Origin: Nitrospirota bacterium
Lineage (GTDB): Bacteria > Nitrospirota > Nitrospiria > Nitrospirales > Nitrospiraceae
Reading direction: 5' to 3'
Assembly: GCA_030684575.1 (NCBI GenBank)
Contig: JAUXVD010000019.1
Coordinates: forward strand, 124,001 to 188,000
Length of the DNA: 64,000 nt
The notes beneath the pieces are model-generated. The model was not told where the DNA came from, searched no databases, and was given only the letters and a program-made list of their open reading frames with translations. This document shows, one piece after another, positions 35,225 to 44,640 of this stretch. The stretch's first letter is position 1, and the number at the start of each line of letters is the position of its first letter. Position numbers and translations under genes: made by a program.

Positions 35225-37930
35225 TCAGCGTGGGACTGAAGGGGCTTGCCGCGGTGGAACCTCCTGCGTAGATTGCGGCGTCCAGTGCGCGCGGAGGTCT
35301 TCGAAGAGACGACCCTCTTTGAGGGCGGGATTCGACATCGTCTTGTCAAACACCTCGTGGACAATATGCGAGCCGAGCTTCCGGTAGGATTCGAATTGCG
35401 ATTCATCGAAAAACTGATCCGCCGTGGATTCATGCGGGAAGTCGGGATGGTAACTGGCGTATTCGAGCACATCTGCCGGTTCGTTTCCCGTGAGAGAGGG
35501 TTTGAGGTAAATGAGGAGGCCTGGGGGGGCGCCGGAGTCGACCATGTCGTATCGAATGGCGCCGATGCCATGGTGCCACAGGCTGTGATCCGTTCCATCT
35601 TTCCGGCGCAGGCTGTTCACGTCCAATTCGATCTCCACGCCTAGATCGATCCTGATTTTCCTGATGGCATTCCCAAGATCTGAAAATCCTGACTGCCGAT
35701 CGCAGCCTGCGTCGCTGACGATGATCACGTGGCAACGACGCTGGACCATCTCGTAGAGGCCGAGATTTTCAAAGTGTCCACCGTCTGACAAGTAAACATA
35801 CCGCTTCTCATCGTCGGTGAAGCCGAAGGCTTCAGCCAGCAGAGGCCCCACGGAAAACTCAGGGCAGGACCTGCCGTATGTTGTTTGACCGGCGTCTCCG
35901 GGATTGCCGAGCCACCATCCGAGCCGTACGTTGAAGAGGGTGAGGAGCATCGTCACCGGTGGCGATGAATGGTAGCCCATGTTGGGGCTTGCCGCTGCGC
36001 CGGAAATCGCCAAGGCCGTTCCAATCGTAATGGCTTGATTCACCGCGGGGTTCTTTCCGTACTCGGCAGACCGGCGATAGCCCAGGCCGTTTCCCGCGCT
36101 ACCACAGTGGAGGGGGGTGACGGTGAACGATTGGGCTTTCCGTTGCTGCCAGGCGAGGTTCGAGCCACTCACCAGGTTGAGCGCGATATTCACGACGTGC
36201 AAGGGCTTCTGAATCGGGCCTTGCTGCGAAGCCAGTTCGGCCATCGGAAAGTTATCGTTGGGATCGAATCCCGTGAACGGATTAGGCGACCGTTGCTCAC
36301 CGCGGGACGCACCGAGGTAGGCCCGGATGAGACGGTTGCGATACATCGCATGGAGGGAAAACTTATTGATGTTGATAAAGAACGACATCAGCACGCTGAA
36401 CAGCGCCATCCCGAGAATGAATTCTCCGACTTCGAACCATGAAGCCTTGCCGAGGACCGCGGCGTTTCCATAAGCGAGTGCCATGAGGATCAGCACGATC
36501 GTTGCTGGGGCCAGCACGAGAAGATATAGTTTTCGTCCGAGTTGCGTCAGACGTCCCGGTTGTTCACCTGCCTGCTGCGCGGCCGATTTCGCGCTGAACC
36601 CGAACAGCAGGGTGAAGAGCCCCGTGAGCCCGCCCGCCGAGGTGATCCAGCCTGGTATGTGTGAGAGCACCCATGGTCCAAAAATGACGATGCTGGAGGC
36701 TCCTGCCCAGGACATCGATCCGATCAGCACCCACGATCCCGTGCGTCCCCACCATTCACGGTCGGCATCTCCGGTCGATCGGCTCGCAATTCCAATAAAT
36801 AGCGTGGCGGCGAGGATGAATAGCGAAAGAAAGGCCGGCACGGCACCGTACGTATACCAGTCGTCATAGCCGGCTAATCCGTAGAGCGGCACCGTTTTTT
36901 TGAGGGTGAGCCAGAGCAGCCCTCCGCCCAACAGTCCGCTGAGAATGATGGTGAGCAGTTCCAGGTATCGCCATCCGTTGCTCCATGGACGACCGAGCAC
37001 GATCGCCGCGATCAACCAGGCCGTAGCATGCATCGCTGCAGCTCCAAGCGCTAGCGTCACGAGGCTGGAGAATCCAAAGAGCGAGAGACTGTCGAGAGGG
37101 TGCTCTTGACCTGCTTGGAACCAGGCCCATGCCATGGTTAATAGGGTCACGCCTGCGAGCAGAGGGATCAGGGAGAAGAACAGGAACGAGCGCTGTTGCT
37201 CAAACCATTCCCAGGTGTCGAGTGGCCGTAACTTCCGGAGGCTGGGACGGCAGAGATGCAAGTAGACCAGGTTCATGAGGAGCAGCAGACTTCCCACTGC
37301 GGCGCAACTCGCCATGAATTCGACGGACGGATGCGTTCTCACCAGCGCCCGATAGAACAAGGGGACGGCCAGCAGTGCCAGGAGAAACGGAACCAGCACG
37401 AGCCAGTTGAGGATGAGGTTTCGCAGATAGGTCCCTAGGAGCGTCCAGGAGTCTGCCGATAGCAACCCAAGCCGCGGGGTGAGGTAGTTGCTATACATGC
37501 GAAGGTGCGTGATGGGGCTTGGCTCAATGTCTTGTGGGGATTGGGGCTTGCGTCGCAAGGCCTCTGCAACCCCCGCGAGCCCCTGCGGGTGGTTGCGAAT
37601 CCATGCGGATAGCCAGCTGCCGATGTATCCACCACCGGACACGGTAGAAAGGCAATCGAGTTTCTCGAGCAGTTTGAGCTTGGCTAACCCCTGAATAATG
37701 CCGAGGCCGAACGTGGCACTTCGAATGCCGCCACCGGAGAGACAGAGGGCCACACGTCCCCCCGGCACGCGATGGATGAGTGCGCAGATTGCCGCTTGCC
37801 GAGCCTTCTCCGTTCCGGTCAGGGGGTAGTCTGCGGGAAGTGGGCCGTGGAGGCGAATGTATTCTTCCTCCAATACTTGAAAAAGGAGAAGCCGTGGCCC
37901 GTGGGTTTCCGGTTGATTGACGTCGTTCAT
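35225..37930 (-). CDS. Patatin-like phospholipase with multi-span membrane domain
   Basis: 901 aa. The N-terminal patatin elements are CLSGGGIRSATFGLGIIQGL (oxyanion-hole Gly-rich loop) and the nucleophile elbow STVSGGGYIGSWL. The catalytic Asp lies in YLSDGGHFENLGLYEMV near residue 705. Between them are about ten hydrophobic segments, roughly residues 170-530, so the lipase is membrane-embedded. Patatin enzymes hydrolyse phospholipid or acyl-ester bonds with a Ser-Asp dyad. The start ATG overlaps the stop of the patatin lipoprotein gene upstream by four bases (ATGA), so both are co-translated. The substrate is unknown. Confidence 0.85.
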   Translation of the reverse strand: MNDVNQPETHGPRLLLFQVLEEEYIRLHGPLPADYPLTGTEKARQAAICALIHRVPGGRVALCLSGGGIRSATFGLGIIQGLAKLKLLEKLDCLSTVSGGGYIGSWLSAWIRNHPQGLAGVAEALRRKPQSPQDIEPSPITHLRMYSNYLTPRLGLLSADSWTLLGTYLRNLILNWLVLVPFLLALLAVPLFYRALVRTHPSVEFMASCAAVGSLLLLMNLVYLHLCRPSLRKLRPLDTWEWFEQQRSFLFFSLIPLLAGVTLLTMAWAWFQAGQEHPLDSLSLFGFSSLVTLALGAAAMHATAWLIAAIVLGRPWSNGWRYLELLTIILSGLLGGGLLWLTLKKTVPLYGLAGYDDWYTYGAVPAFLSLFILAATLFIGIASRSTGDADREWWGRTGSWVLIGSMSWAGASSIVIFGPWVLSHIPGWITSAGGLTGLFTLLFGFSAKSAAQQAGEQPGRLTQLGRKLYLLVLAPATIVLILMALAYGNAAVLGKASWFEVGEFILGMALFSVLMSFFININKFSLHAMYRNRLIRAYLGASRGEQRSPNPFTGFDPNDNFPMAELASQQGPIQKPLHVVNIALNLVSGSNLAWQQRKAQSFTVTPLHCGSAGNGLGYRRSAEYGKNPAVNQAITIGTALAISGAAASPNMGYHSSPPVTMLLTLFNVRLGWWLGNPGDAGQTTYGRSCPEFSVGPLLAEAFGFTDDEKRYVYLSDGGHFENLGLYEMVQRRCHVIIVSDAGCDRQSGFSDLGNAIRKIRIDLGVEIELDVNSLRRKDGTDHSLWHHGIGAIRYDMVDSGAPPGLLIYLKPSLTGNEPADVLEYASYHPDFPHESTADQFFDESQFESYRKLGSHIVHEVFDKTMSNPALKEGRLFEDLRAHWTPQSTQEVPPRQAPSVPR

Positions 37931-39351
37931 CGAGCCTCAATAAAGTTGATGATCCGCTGCTGCTGTTTCTTGACGACCTTTTGAGCCGCCGCAATCAAGA
38001 GTGCGCCGTGGCAGGCATCTTTGATTTTGAACAGAGTCGGTACCTGGCGAATGGTGTGGGTGATGGCCTCAGGCGTCAGGGTGCTGGGGCAACCGGCAGG
38101 AATGGGGTCGCCCGCGGTCCACTCGGAATCCGTATAGCGAAGAATGATCAGCTTTAAATGATCGTAGTCCGGAAGAAACGCCCCCTCAGTGCGAAGGCTG
38201 TGCCAGAGCATGGCCTGATAGGCGTTAGCTCGTTCTTCCATGATTCCGACGATGCGGGCGGGATCGTGGGCAAAGACTTCAAACCCCTTTTCACTCGTAT
38301 TGAGATCGGCATCTCCTTCGTCGAACGGGTAAGAGGCGTCGACGACGATGATCAACCCCCTTTTGGCGGCATGTCCGGGCGAGGTCAGTTTATTCAGGAA
38401 GAGCGTGGTCAACGACTCGGTGCCGAGGTTGTCGAACAGGCCACCGTCCCCGACGTGGGTATACATAGCCGTTCCGGAAGTTTGATAGGTCACAGGTCCG
38501 ACCACGGGAGGAAAGGATGCGGACGTGGCGACCGCGAGCGACACAGGCAGTCCACGATGGTCTCCGGCGAGATCCTCAAATGTCTGCGGGAGGAATTGAT
38601 TTTTTGCCCGTTCCAGGCTCTTGTCGAAGCTGATTTTCCCTTCCGGGGTGAATTGCAGGCCCTTGGCGACGAGTTTGGCCCGCAGCTCCTTCGTGAAGTC
38701 ATAGGCAAAATCCGAAGGGGGGAGCGTGGTCATGACCAGTCGGCGCCCGCTGTTATAGACGGTGCCGTTCAACATCATTCGTGGCGCATCCCCGCGCTGC
38801 TCTCGTTCATACAGCTGCGCAAAGGTCATGTCGTCGAAGAAATTCGCGTCCCAGACATCGGCGAAGGAGTGGGCCAGCTTCGTGGGGTTGGCCACGCGAA
38901 AATTCACCATTTGCCGGCCGAGTGCCCGGAGCTGGAAGTTGAGCTGCATGTCCTCTTTGAAGGACGCGAAGAACTGTCGGTAGGTTGGAGAGAGCCCGTC
39001 CCCTGCCAAGATGGCTTCTGACTTAGCTGGTTTCTTGACAGCATAGTAAGCCGTGGCCAGGCTACCACCGGATACGCTGGACATATGGGTGACTTTGTCC
39101 AGCACGCTTCGAGACTGCCCGTTTTCTAGAATGCGAACATTCGCCAGTGCTTCGAGGGCTCCGGCGGCAAAGGTGGCCGCGCGACTGCCGCCACCGGACA
39201 CGGCAATGCCGACGAGCATGTCTTGGTCTGGCAGAGGCGCAAAGACCGGTGTGGTCGTATCAGGATGGGCCGGAAGTTGATGGATTTTCGCAAAGCAGCC
39301 TGTCAGGAGCAGGCTGAGGCTCATGCTGAGTGCAACCGACATGGACTTCAT
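37927..39351 (-). CDS. Patatin-like phospholipase lipoprotein
   Basis: 474 aa. It begins with a lipoprotein signal (MKSMSVALSMSLSLLLTGC, lipobox LTGC). The patatin fold follows: GIAVSGGGSRAATFAAGALEAL, the nucleophile Ser in MSSVSGGSLATAYYAVKK, and the Asp motif HVGDGGLFDNLGTESLTTLF. It is probably anchored in the outer or inner membrane facing the periplasm. It overlaps the membrane-embedded patatin gene by four bases and lies 78 bases downstream of another lipoprotein gene, forming a three-gene minus-strand unit. A role in lipid remodelling or in contact-dependent defence is possible but not shown. Confidence 0.87.
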   Translation of the reverse strand: MKSMSVALSMSLSLLLTGCFAKIHQLPAHPDTTTPVFAPLPDQDMLVGIAVSGGGSRAATFAAGALEALANVRILENGQSRSVLDKVTHMSSVSGGSLATAYYAVKKPAKSEAILAGDGLSPTYRQFFASFKEDMQLNFQLRALGRQMVNFRVANPTKLAHSFADVWDANFFDDMTFAQLYEREQRGDAPRMMLNGTVYNSGRRLVMTTLPPSDFAYDFTKELRAKLVAKGLQFTPEGKISFDKSLERAKNQFLPQTFEDLAGDHRGLPVSLAVATSASFPPVVGPVTYQTSGTAMYTHVGDGGLFDNLGTESLTTLFLNKLTSPGHAAKRGLIIVVDASYPFDEGDADLNTSEKGFEVFAHDPARIVGIMEERANAYQAMLWHSLRTEGAFLPDYDHLKLIILRYTDSEWTAGDPIPAGCPSTLTPEAITHTIRQVPTLFKIKDACHGALLIAAAQKVVKKQQQRIINFIEAR

Positions 39352-39429
39352 CGTCGTATCTCCCTACTGGTACTGGTTCAATCGAGGCTTACCGACGGAC
39401 GAACAAACAATATATGTCGTCCGTGCAGG

Positions 39430-40503
39430 TTACGAGCCCTGCGTGACTTGGAAATAGCAGAACCCCTCGTGTTCAACAAGCTTCTTGGCCATCACCCCGG
39501 CAGCGGTTTCGAGTGTGGCGGCAACGGTTTCGTTCTGGGTACTGAATAGACTGCCACCGCGGACCGCTTTTCCTACCAGGGACGTGACGGCCGCTTCGGC
39601 TCGCAGGGCGTCACGAGTCACGCGGGCCAGGGCCTCCAATGAGATCGCGGGGTGGCTGGCATCGAATTCTGGGTAGGGCGACTCCTGGGGGATTGGGCCC
39701 ACTCGCAAGGCGGTCGCGCCATGCACGGCCGGCACTCGAAATGCGGTGTCGAAGAAGGCTTCCAGGAAAATGCGGGTCAGATCGGCGCTGACACGTTGTG
39801 AATCGACCGTGGTGGCGGATACACGAACCGAATTGTTCGGACTCACCTCAATCTCCGCTGAGATTCCTGGAAAGAGCAAGGTGTTCCCGCTTCGATCGAC
39901 GAACCCCTTCGAGGTGACGCTGACGACTCCGTGGGACGCACCTCCTGATGCATCGGGTTTGGCGGCAAAACTAAGATCGCCAAAATAGGCTTTATTGTAA
40001 CTCAGGAGCATCCTGGCGAAACGAGAAGTGTCTTGTTCCAGTCGATCCTCATCCAGTCCGAGATGCCCATGCCATTGCCTGGCGACGTCAATGACCTGCT
40101 TGAGTTTGTCCAGGTCGATGCGCGCATTCGTATCATTGGTCACGTCATCGAGGACCTGGGCGAGGATGGAGAGGGAGGATCCCTTATCCTGATGCCGCAG
40201 GCGAATCTTCTCGATGACGGCTGCGAGTGGACGGACGCTCGTGGCTTGGCCCTCCGTGGTCAGCTGCGCGAGAGCCTGAGGAGAAGTTCCCGTATCGCGT
40301 CGATCCCCCGGCAGCTCATCGTGGGCCTGCCTGGTGCATGCGAGGAACTTTGCCGTGAGTTCTTTCTTGTCGGCTAACTTTTGGCGGAACGTTCCGCGAT
40401 GGAGATCCAGTTGGTCACGGAGCTGCAGGACGGAAGAGCTGCAGGCGGTCTGTAAGAGGAGAACGATCAGGAGCATGAACAGGGAGTAGGGTCGTCGTGT
40501 CAT
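39430..40503 (-). CDS. Lipoprotein of unknown function
   Basis: 357 aa from ATG 40503, preceded by GAGAGG at good spacing. The longer frame upstream has no ribosome-binding site and would mask the lipoprotein signal MTRRPYSLFMLLIVLLLQTAC. The mature protein starts with a helical, charged region (LRDQLDLHRGTFRQKLADKK) and continues with mixed helix/strand sequence; no catalytic motif was recognised. It precedes the two patatin-like genes on the same strand and may be their envelope partner. Confidence 0.7.
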   Translation of the reverse strand: MTRRPYSLFMLLIVLLLQTACSSSVLQLRDQLDLHRGTFRQKLADKKELTAKFLACTRQAHDELPGDRRDTGTSPQALAQLTTEGQATSVRPLAAVIEKIRLRHQDKGSSLSILAQVLDDVTNDTNARIDLDKLKQVIDVARQWHGHLGLDEDRLEQDTSRFARMLLSYNKAYFGDLSFAAKPDASGGASHGVVSVTSKGFVDRSGNTLLFPGISAEIEVSPNNSVRVSATTVDSQRVSADLTRIFLEAFFDTAFRVPAVHGATALRVGPIPQESPYPEFDASHPAISLEALARVTRDALRAEAAVTSLVGKAVRGGSLFSTQNETVAATLETAAGVMAKKLVEHEGFCYFQVTQGS

Positions 40504-40667
40504 CGCAACCTCTCGATGGTGAATGGGAAAGCCTTGGATGATGCCTATGCGCTGCTGGCCAGATGGGTACGCAACAGCCATGCCGATCGTATGAAGGCTA
40601 CAATGGAGCAGGGGGCTGGATTCGACTGATTTTTCAAACGGCCCTGTGAGTGGCATAAGCAGGCTGG

Positions 40668-40703
40668 GTATCGCATCGGATACGTTCGTATCCGATGCGA
40701 TAC
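40668..40703. promoter_or_regulatory. Perfect 16-bp hairpin with 4-nt loop
   Basis: GTATCGCATCGGATAC (40668-40683) pairs perfectly with 40688-40703 around GTTC. It lies 13 bases beyond the yqhA-like stop codon on the minus strand. The very long stable stem suggests a transcript 3'-end or protein-binding site, but there is no T-run on either side. Confidence 0.6.
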
Positions 40704-40716
40704 TGTCACCCATGTG

Positions 40717-41280
40717 TCAGTGCTTGCGATCTTTTTGCATGATCTTGTCCGTCCAGGCGAGGAGAATCGCGGAGCCGAGAAAGGTCATGTGGATAAAGAT
40801 CTTCCACTTGATGTGTTCGGGGTTTTCATTCTCGATGTCGACGAACGATTTTAAGAGATGAATGCTGGAGATGCCGATCAGTGAGGCGGCGAGTTTAATC
40901 TTGATAGTGCCTGGGTCGATGTGGGTCAGCCAATCCGGCCGGTCGGGATGGCCCTCTAAGTCTAATTTACTCACGAACGTGGCATAGCCGCCGATGATCA
41001 CCATGGTCAGTAAATTTGCCACCATCGTGACGTCGACGAGTCCCAGAATGCCTAGCATGAAGACGGTCTCCGCTTGCTGATCGATATGCCGGACCATCTC
41101 CCACAGTTCGATGAGAAATTTGTAGGCGTATAGTAGTTCGGCGACGATCAAGCCTCCATAGAGCGGGGCTTGAATCCATCGGCTGGCGAACACGATGCTT
41201 TCAAACGCATGCTCGATGCGGCTGATAGGAGAATGGGTCTGCTTCGCTGTTGTGGGTTCTGAAAGATCGGAGTGGCTCAC
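40717..41280 (-). CDS. YqhA (UPF0114) family inner-membrane protein
   Basis: 187 aa from a GTG start. It aligns by eye with E. coli YqhA along its length: ESIVFASRWIQAPLYGGLIV, a central LGLVDVTMVANLLTMVIIGGY, then IKIKLAASLIGISSIHLLKS, and a C-terminal IHMTFLGSAILLAWTDKIM. Three to four membrane helices are predicted. The function of the family is not established. No other gene is obviously linked; a perfect 16-bp hairpin follows its stop. No Shine-Dalgarno is seen ahead of the GTG, and there is no other in-frame start. Confidence 0.85.
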   Translation of the reverse strand: MSHSDLSEPTTAKQTHSPISRIEHAFESIVFASRWIQAPLYGGLIVAELLYAYKFLIELWEMVRHIDQQAETVFMLGILGLVDVTMVANLLTMVIIGGYATFVSKLDLEGHPDRPDWLTHIDPGTIKIKLAASLIGISSIHLLKSFVDIENENPEHIKWKIFIHMTFLGSAILLAWTDKIMQKDRKH

Positions 41281-41376
41281 GGGGTGCTATTCTAATCGGC
41301 GAGGGGGTAGCCTGTCAATTTGTATGATGCTGTCGCGTTGAGCGGCTGAGAGATGACGATTGCCGCAACAGGGTGA

Positions 41377-41787
41377 TTACTCATGGCGCGCGGCGAAAGA
41401 GGAATCTATGACATCGGTCTGGCGGTGACTGTCACACAGCTGGCGAATGAGGTCGATAATCCTGCGATCGTCTGTGGCCTTGTCGACGATGAAATCGGCT
41501 CCAGCAATGGAATAGGCAGTATTGTGTTCGAGGGAGGAGTCGTCCGTCATGACGAGGATCGTTGGAGGAATCATCAATTGCCTGATATGCCGTAGCACGT
41601 CGAGGCCGCTCCCACCATCCAGACGGGAACTCAGGATGGCCACATCCGGGTTTCGGTTGAGCATCATCGCGGTGGTTTCTGTCGAGTTCGACGATTCTCC
41701 CACCACCGTCACACCCGGGACTTTCTCCAGACGTTTCCGGAGTCTTCCTCGAAGGGAGGCGTCCATGTCGGCTAGAATAATGGTCAT
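41377..41787 (-). CDS. Stand-alone receiver with Ser at the phosphorylation site
   Basis: 136 aa from MTIILADMDASLRGRL; an upstream in-frame start at 41859 gives a longer form lacking support. Receiver fold: the first strand IILAD, and the third strand DVAILSSRLDGGSGLDVLRH, where the phospho-acceptor Asp expected after AIL is Ser53. The switch Thr (VMTDDS) and Lys (IVDKATD) are kept. It has no output domain. It lies 210 bases behind the kinase/regulator operon on the same strand and may act as a phosphorylation-independent or dominant partner there. The function is inferred only. Confidence 0.75.
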   Translation of the reverse strand: MTIILADMDASLRGRLRKRLEKVPGVTVVGESSNSTETTAMMLNRNPDVAILSSRLDGGSGLDVLRHIRQLMIPPTILVMTDDSSLEHNTAYSIAGADFIVDKATDDRRIIDLIRQLCDSHRQTDVIDSSFAARHE

Positions 41788-41997
41788 ATGATCGTGTCGC
41801 CAGAGATTGCCATGCGTTGAGTCATGCCTAGTCTTAGGACGGATCGTGGCAAATGACAATCAGCTGAATAGCCACAGCCTGTAGGCGGATTCTGACGCCG
41901 CCTCGATTGTCATGCAGAGGCGAATGGCTCCGGATGCCACCTCTGTTTTCCGTACCCCACCGACTTGTCTGTCTGCTCGGGTGGATCATCGTTGAGT

Positions 41998-42645
41998 CTA
42001 TTCCACCAAATGATGGTCGAGTGCGTATCGGATGAGTTCAGCGGTGGTGGCGAGTTGCAACTTATCCAGGAGACGCGATCGATAGGTGCTCACGGTCTTC
42101 ATACTCAAACCCAGAGATTGTGCGATATGCTTGACGGACTGGCCCTGGGCTAAGGAGACGAGGACTTCGAACTCCCGCTCAGACAAGGTTTGATGGGCCA
42201 GCCCCGCGGGGTGTTTACTCAGGTTGCCTGCCATACGTTCTCCGAGGGAGGCGGTCACATACCGGCGGCCGGACAGGACTTGCTTGACGGCTCTAGCCAG
42301 TTCTTCCGGTGCGGTCTGCTTGGTGAGGTAGGCCATCGCCCCGGCACGGAAGGCGCGAACGGCATATTGCTCTTCCGGGTGCAGGCTCAAGACCATCAAT
42401 GGTAGTTGGGGCGCGATGTCGTGCAACTCACACAAGAGTTCCAGTCCGTTCTGGTCGGGAAGGCTGATATCCACGATGGCCAGATCCCAGGGCTCTTGCC
42501 GTACCGCAGCCATTCCTTGCTGTGCGGTATCGGCTTCTCCGACTTCGACGTGAGGAACCGTTTCCTCCAGGATCTGCTTCACGCCCCGGCGGACGACTTC
42601 ATGATCGTCAATGATGAGAATCTTTATCACGTGTGTCCCAATCAT
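41998..42645 (-). CDS. LuxR/NarL-family response regulator
   Basis: 215 aa. Intact receiver (KILIIDDHEVVRRGVKQIL; LAIVDISLPDQNGLELL with Asp; YLTKQTAPEEL) and LuxR helix-turn-helix (LSEREFEVLVSLAQGQSVKH; LSMKTVSTYRSRLLDKLQL). It overlaps the upstream PAS kinase by four bases (ATGA), so they form a coupled two-component pair. It is closely similar to the two regulators encoded at 32275-32916 and 33094-33723, pointing to duplication of the module within this region. Confidence 0.93.
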   Translation of the reverse strand: MIGTHVIKILIIDDHEVVRRGVKQILEETVPHVEVGEADTAQQGMAAVRQEPWDLAIVDISLPDQNGLELLCELHDIAPQLPLMVLSLHPEEQYAVRAFRAGAMAYLTKQTAPEELARAVKQVLSGRRYVTASLGERMAGNLSKHPAGLAHQTLSEREFEVLVSLAQGQSVKHIAQSLGLSMKTVSTYRSRLLDKLQLATTAELIRYALDHHLVE

Positions 42646-43838
42646 GGTGCCGCAAACTCCGCAAGGGGTAGGGAAGCCCAGGCCGTGGTTCCGAGTCCAG
42701 CGGTTCCTACAATATGAAAGTGGCCGCCCAGGAGAGAGGCTCGTTCCTGCATGCCACGGAGCCCAAAGGAATCAGTGGTGCTCAATCGCTCGGGGCTGAT
42801 GCCCTTCCCGTTGTCCGTCACGTCTACCCTCACGTTGTCGCCATCATGGGAGAGTCGTATCTGTACCTGCGAGGCCGCAGCGTGACGCATCACATTCGTC
42901 AGGAGCTCTTGTGTGATTCGAAATACAGCAGCCGATATCTCGGAAGGCAGTGCGAGGGATGATAACTCCGGAGTCACAGCGACCGCACATTGTGCGCCAG
43001 TACGATCCTGAAACGTGGTGGCGAGATTTTCGAGCGCCGGGATCAGCCCGAGGTCGTCCAGCATGGCTGGGCGCAAGGCTGTCGCAGTTGTGCGAACAGC
43101 ATCTAAGAGCCGATCGACTGAGCCAGACATGGCTCGGACTTTGCTCGGGAGCTCGACGCCGTCGGGGAACGCAGGGGCTTGCGAAAGTTTCCTGTTGAGC
43201 CAGGCCAGATCGAACGTCAGGCCGGTCAGTGCCTGTCCGAACTCATCGTGCAATTCCCGCGCAATCCTGCACCGTTCTTTTTCTGTCGCGAGCAGCGCTC
43301 GGCGCTCGGCATGATGCAGGTGGGTTTGAGCCAGTCGGAGCTCCTCTTCGATCGGGGTGTGCGGCACCATGGCCGTGCCGATCGCGATGAGGCCGATCAG
43401 ACGCCCGCCGGCCCCTACCACCCGTGACATATTCCAGGAGAGCATCGTCAGTGCACCAGTACGTGTCCGGAGGGGGCTCTCGAGCCCTCGTCGCTCGCCT
43501 CCCTCGGCGACTTGCATGAGTTCGGCTAAGAATGACTCACGCCTCTCGATGGGGAGGCAGAGCTCCACATAGCTGCGGCCCAGTGCTTCGTCGGCCGTCC
43601 AGCCGGAGACCACTTCGGCTGCAGGGTTCCATTCCAGAATGATGGATTCAGTCGAAAGCAGCAGGATGGCACTGCTGGAGGCCTCCATGATTGCGCGATA
43701 ACAATGCTCGATGGGCTCTCCTGTGTGGATGGCGGGCTCTGATGCACGGAGGGCTTCAGCCTTGGTGTGTGTGCTCAAGCTCCGGCCTGGAACAGGAGAT
43801 GATCGGGCTGTGAGATGAAGGGTCCGTGTTCGTTTCAT
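42642..43838 (-). CDS. PAS-domain sensor histidine kinase (HisKA_3)
   Basis: 398 aa. One PAS domain (about 45-160, YRAIMEASSSAILLLSTESI) is followed by HisKA_3 with the phospho-His in EKERCRIARELHDEFGQALT, then an HATPase with DNGKGISPE and FGLRGMQERASLLGG. No membrane segment, so it is cytoplasmic. The C-terminus overlaps the response-regulator gene by four bases; its ATG overlaps the TGA of the preceding kinase's original frame (43835-43837), making a three-gene operon. It resembles the C-terminal half of the kinase encoded at 29340-32291. Confidence 0.92.
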   Translation of the reverse strand: MKRTRTLHLTARSSPVPGRSLSTHTKAEALRASEPAIHTGEPIEHCYRAIMEASSSAILLLSTESIILEWNPAAEVVSGWTADEALGRSYVELCLPIERRESFLAELMQVAEGGERRGLESPLRTRTGALTMLSWNMSRVVGAGGRLIGLIAIGTAMVPHTPIEEELRLAQTHLHHAERRALLATEKERCRIARELHDEFGQALTGLTFDLAWLNRKLSQAPAFPDGVELPSKVRAMSGSVDRLLDAVRTTATALRPAMLDDLGLIPALENLATTFQDRTGAQCAVAVTPELSSLALPSEISAAVFRITQELLTNVMRHAAASQVQIRLSHDGDNVRVDVTDNGKGISPERLSTTDSFGLRGMQERASLLGGHFHIVGTAGLGTTAWASLPLAEFAAP

Positions 43839-44640
43839 AGCGTGGTGAGTGCTGGTTCAAGATACACGTCTGCGGTGATGCAGGTGCCTTCTCCCATCGT
43901 GGATTGGATGTCCAGGCGCCCCCAATTTTTCGAGCGCGATGTTCCATGTGCGCGAATCCCATGCCTTTTGCCTGTCGGTGCGTGACGTCGAAGCCCGATC
44001 CATTGTCTCGAATGCGCAGCTGGACTCGCGGGCCAAGCCGCCGAAGGGCGATCACAACCCCGGTGGCCCTGGCATGCCGGACGCAATTGGTTAAGGCTTC
44101 TCTGGAGATGACGGCGAGTTCATGGGCCTCTTCGCATGTCAAAATCTCCTCGGCTTTCGGGTCGACGGCCAGGCGAATACGCAACCGACTCATCTGCTGA
44201 AACGTGCGGGCGAGAAATCGGAGTTCGACGACCAGGCTAAACGGCTCAATGGTGTCGGCGGCTCCTCCAGGAATCATCCGTTGAATGTCTTGGATAAGTT
44301 TGTGGATTTGGTTGGCAGCCGGATGAGGGGAAGAGGACGTGGCTCGCACCGTATCCTGCCGCAGTTGGGAGGATTGTGCCAGGCTCGCCTCGATTGCGCA
44401 GAGCGCATGGAGGACAGAGTCATGCAACTCCCGTCCGATGCGACTGCGGTCGTGCAGCAGGGCGTTCAATCGTTCTTCGGATGTCTTGAGAGAAGCCGCA
44501 AGGCTGTCTCCGAGCCGGACAGGAATAGACTCAGCGCGCTCGGATGAGCTTCCCTGTGCCAACGCGGCTGGCTGTGACCTCCGTTTGCCGGATGATTGCC
44601 GAAACCCGTCTAGTAGTTGGAAGCTTCGCCGATTCTTCAT
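43835..44640 (-). CDS. Sensorless histidine kinase with apparent one-base frameshift
   Basis: The intact form would be about 268 aa from MKNRRSFQLLDGFRQ. HisKA_3 motif RSRIGRELHDSVLHALCAIE and HATPase DNGSGFDVTHRQ are present. At a run of five C (43919-43923) the frame is lost. As read, it continues from KIGGAWTSN to a stop at 43756, running over the next gene. Adding one base restores RLDIQSTMGEGTCITADVYL and a stop at 43835, which overlaps the next ATG as ATGA. The paralogue at 50530-51360 keeps the matching NIESTIGQGTCITAE, confirming the proper frame. The cause is either a sequencing error or a real homopolymer mutation. Confidence 0.8.

Noticed and set aside
40668-40703. Rho-independent terminator for the YqhA-family gene
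   Set aside because: The stem is perfect but neither strand has a T-run after it.
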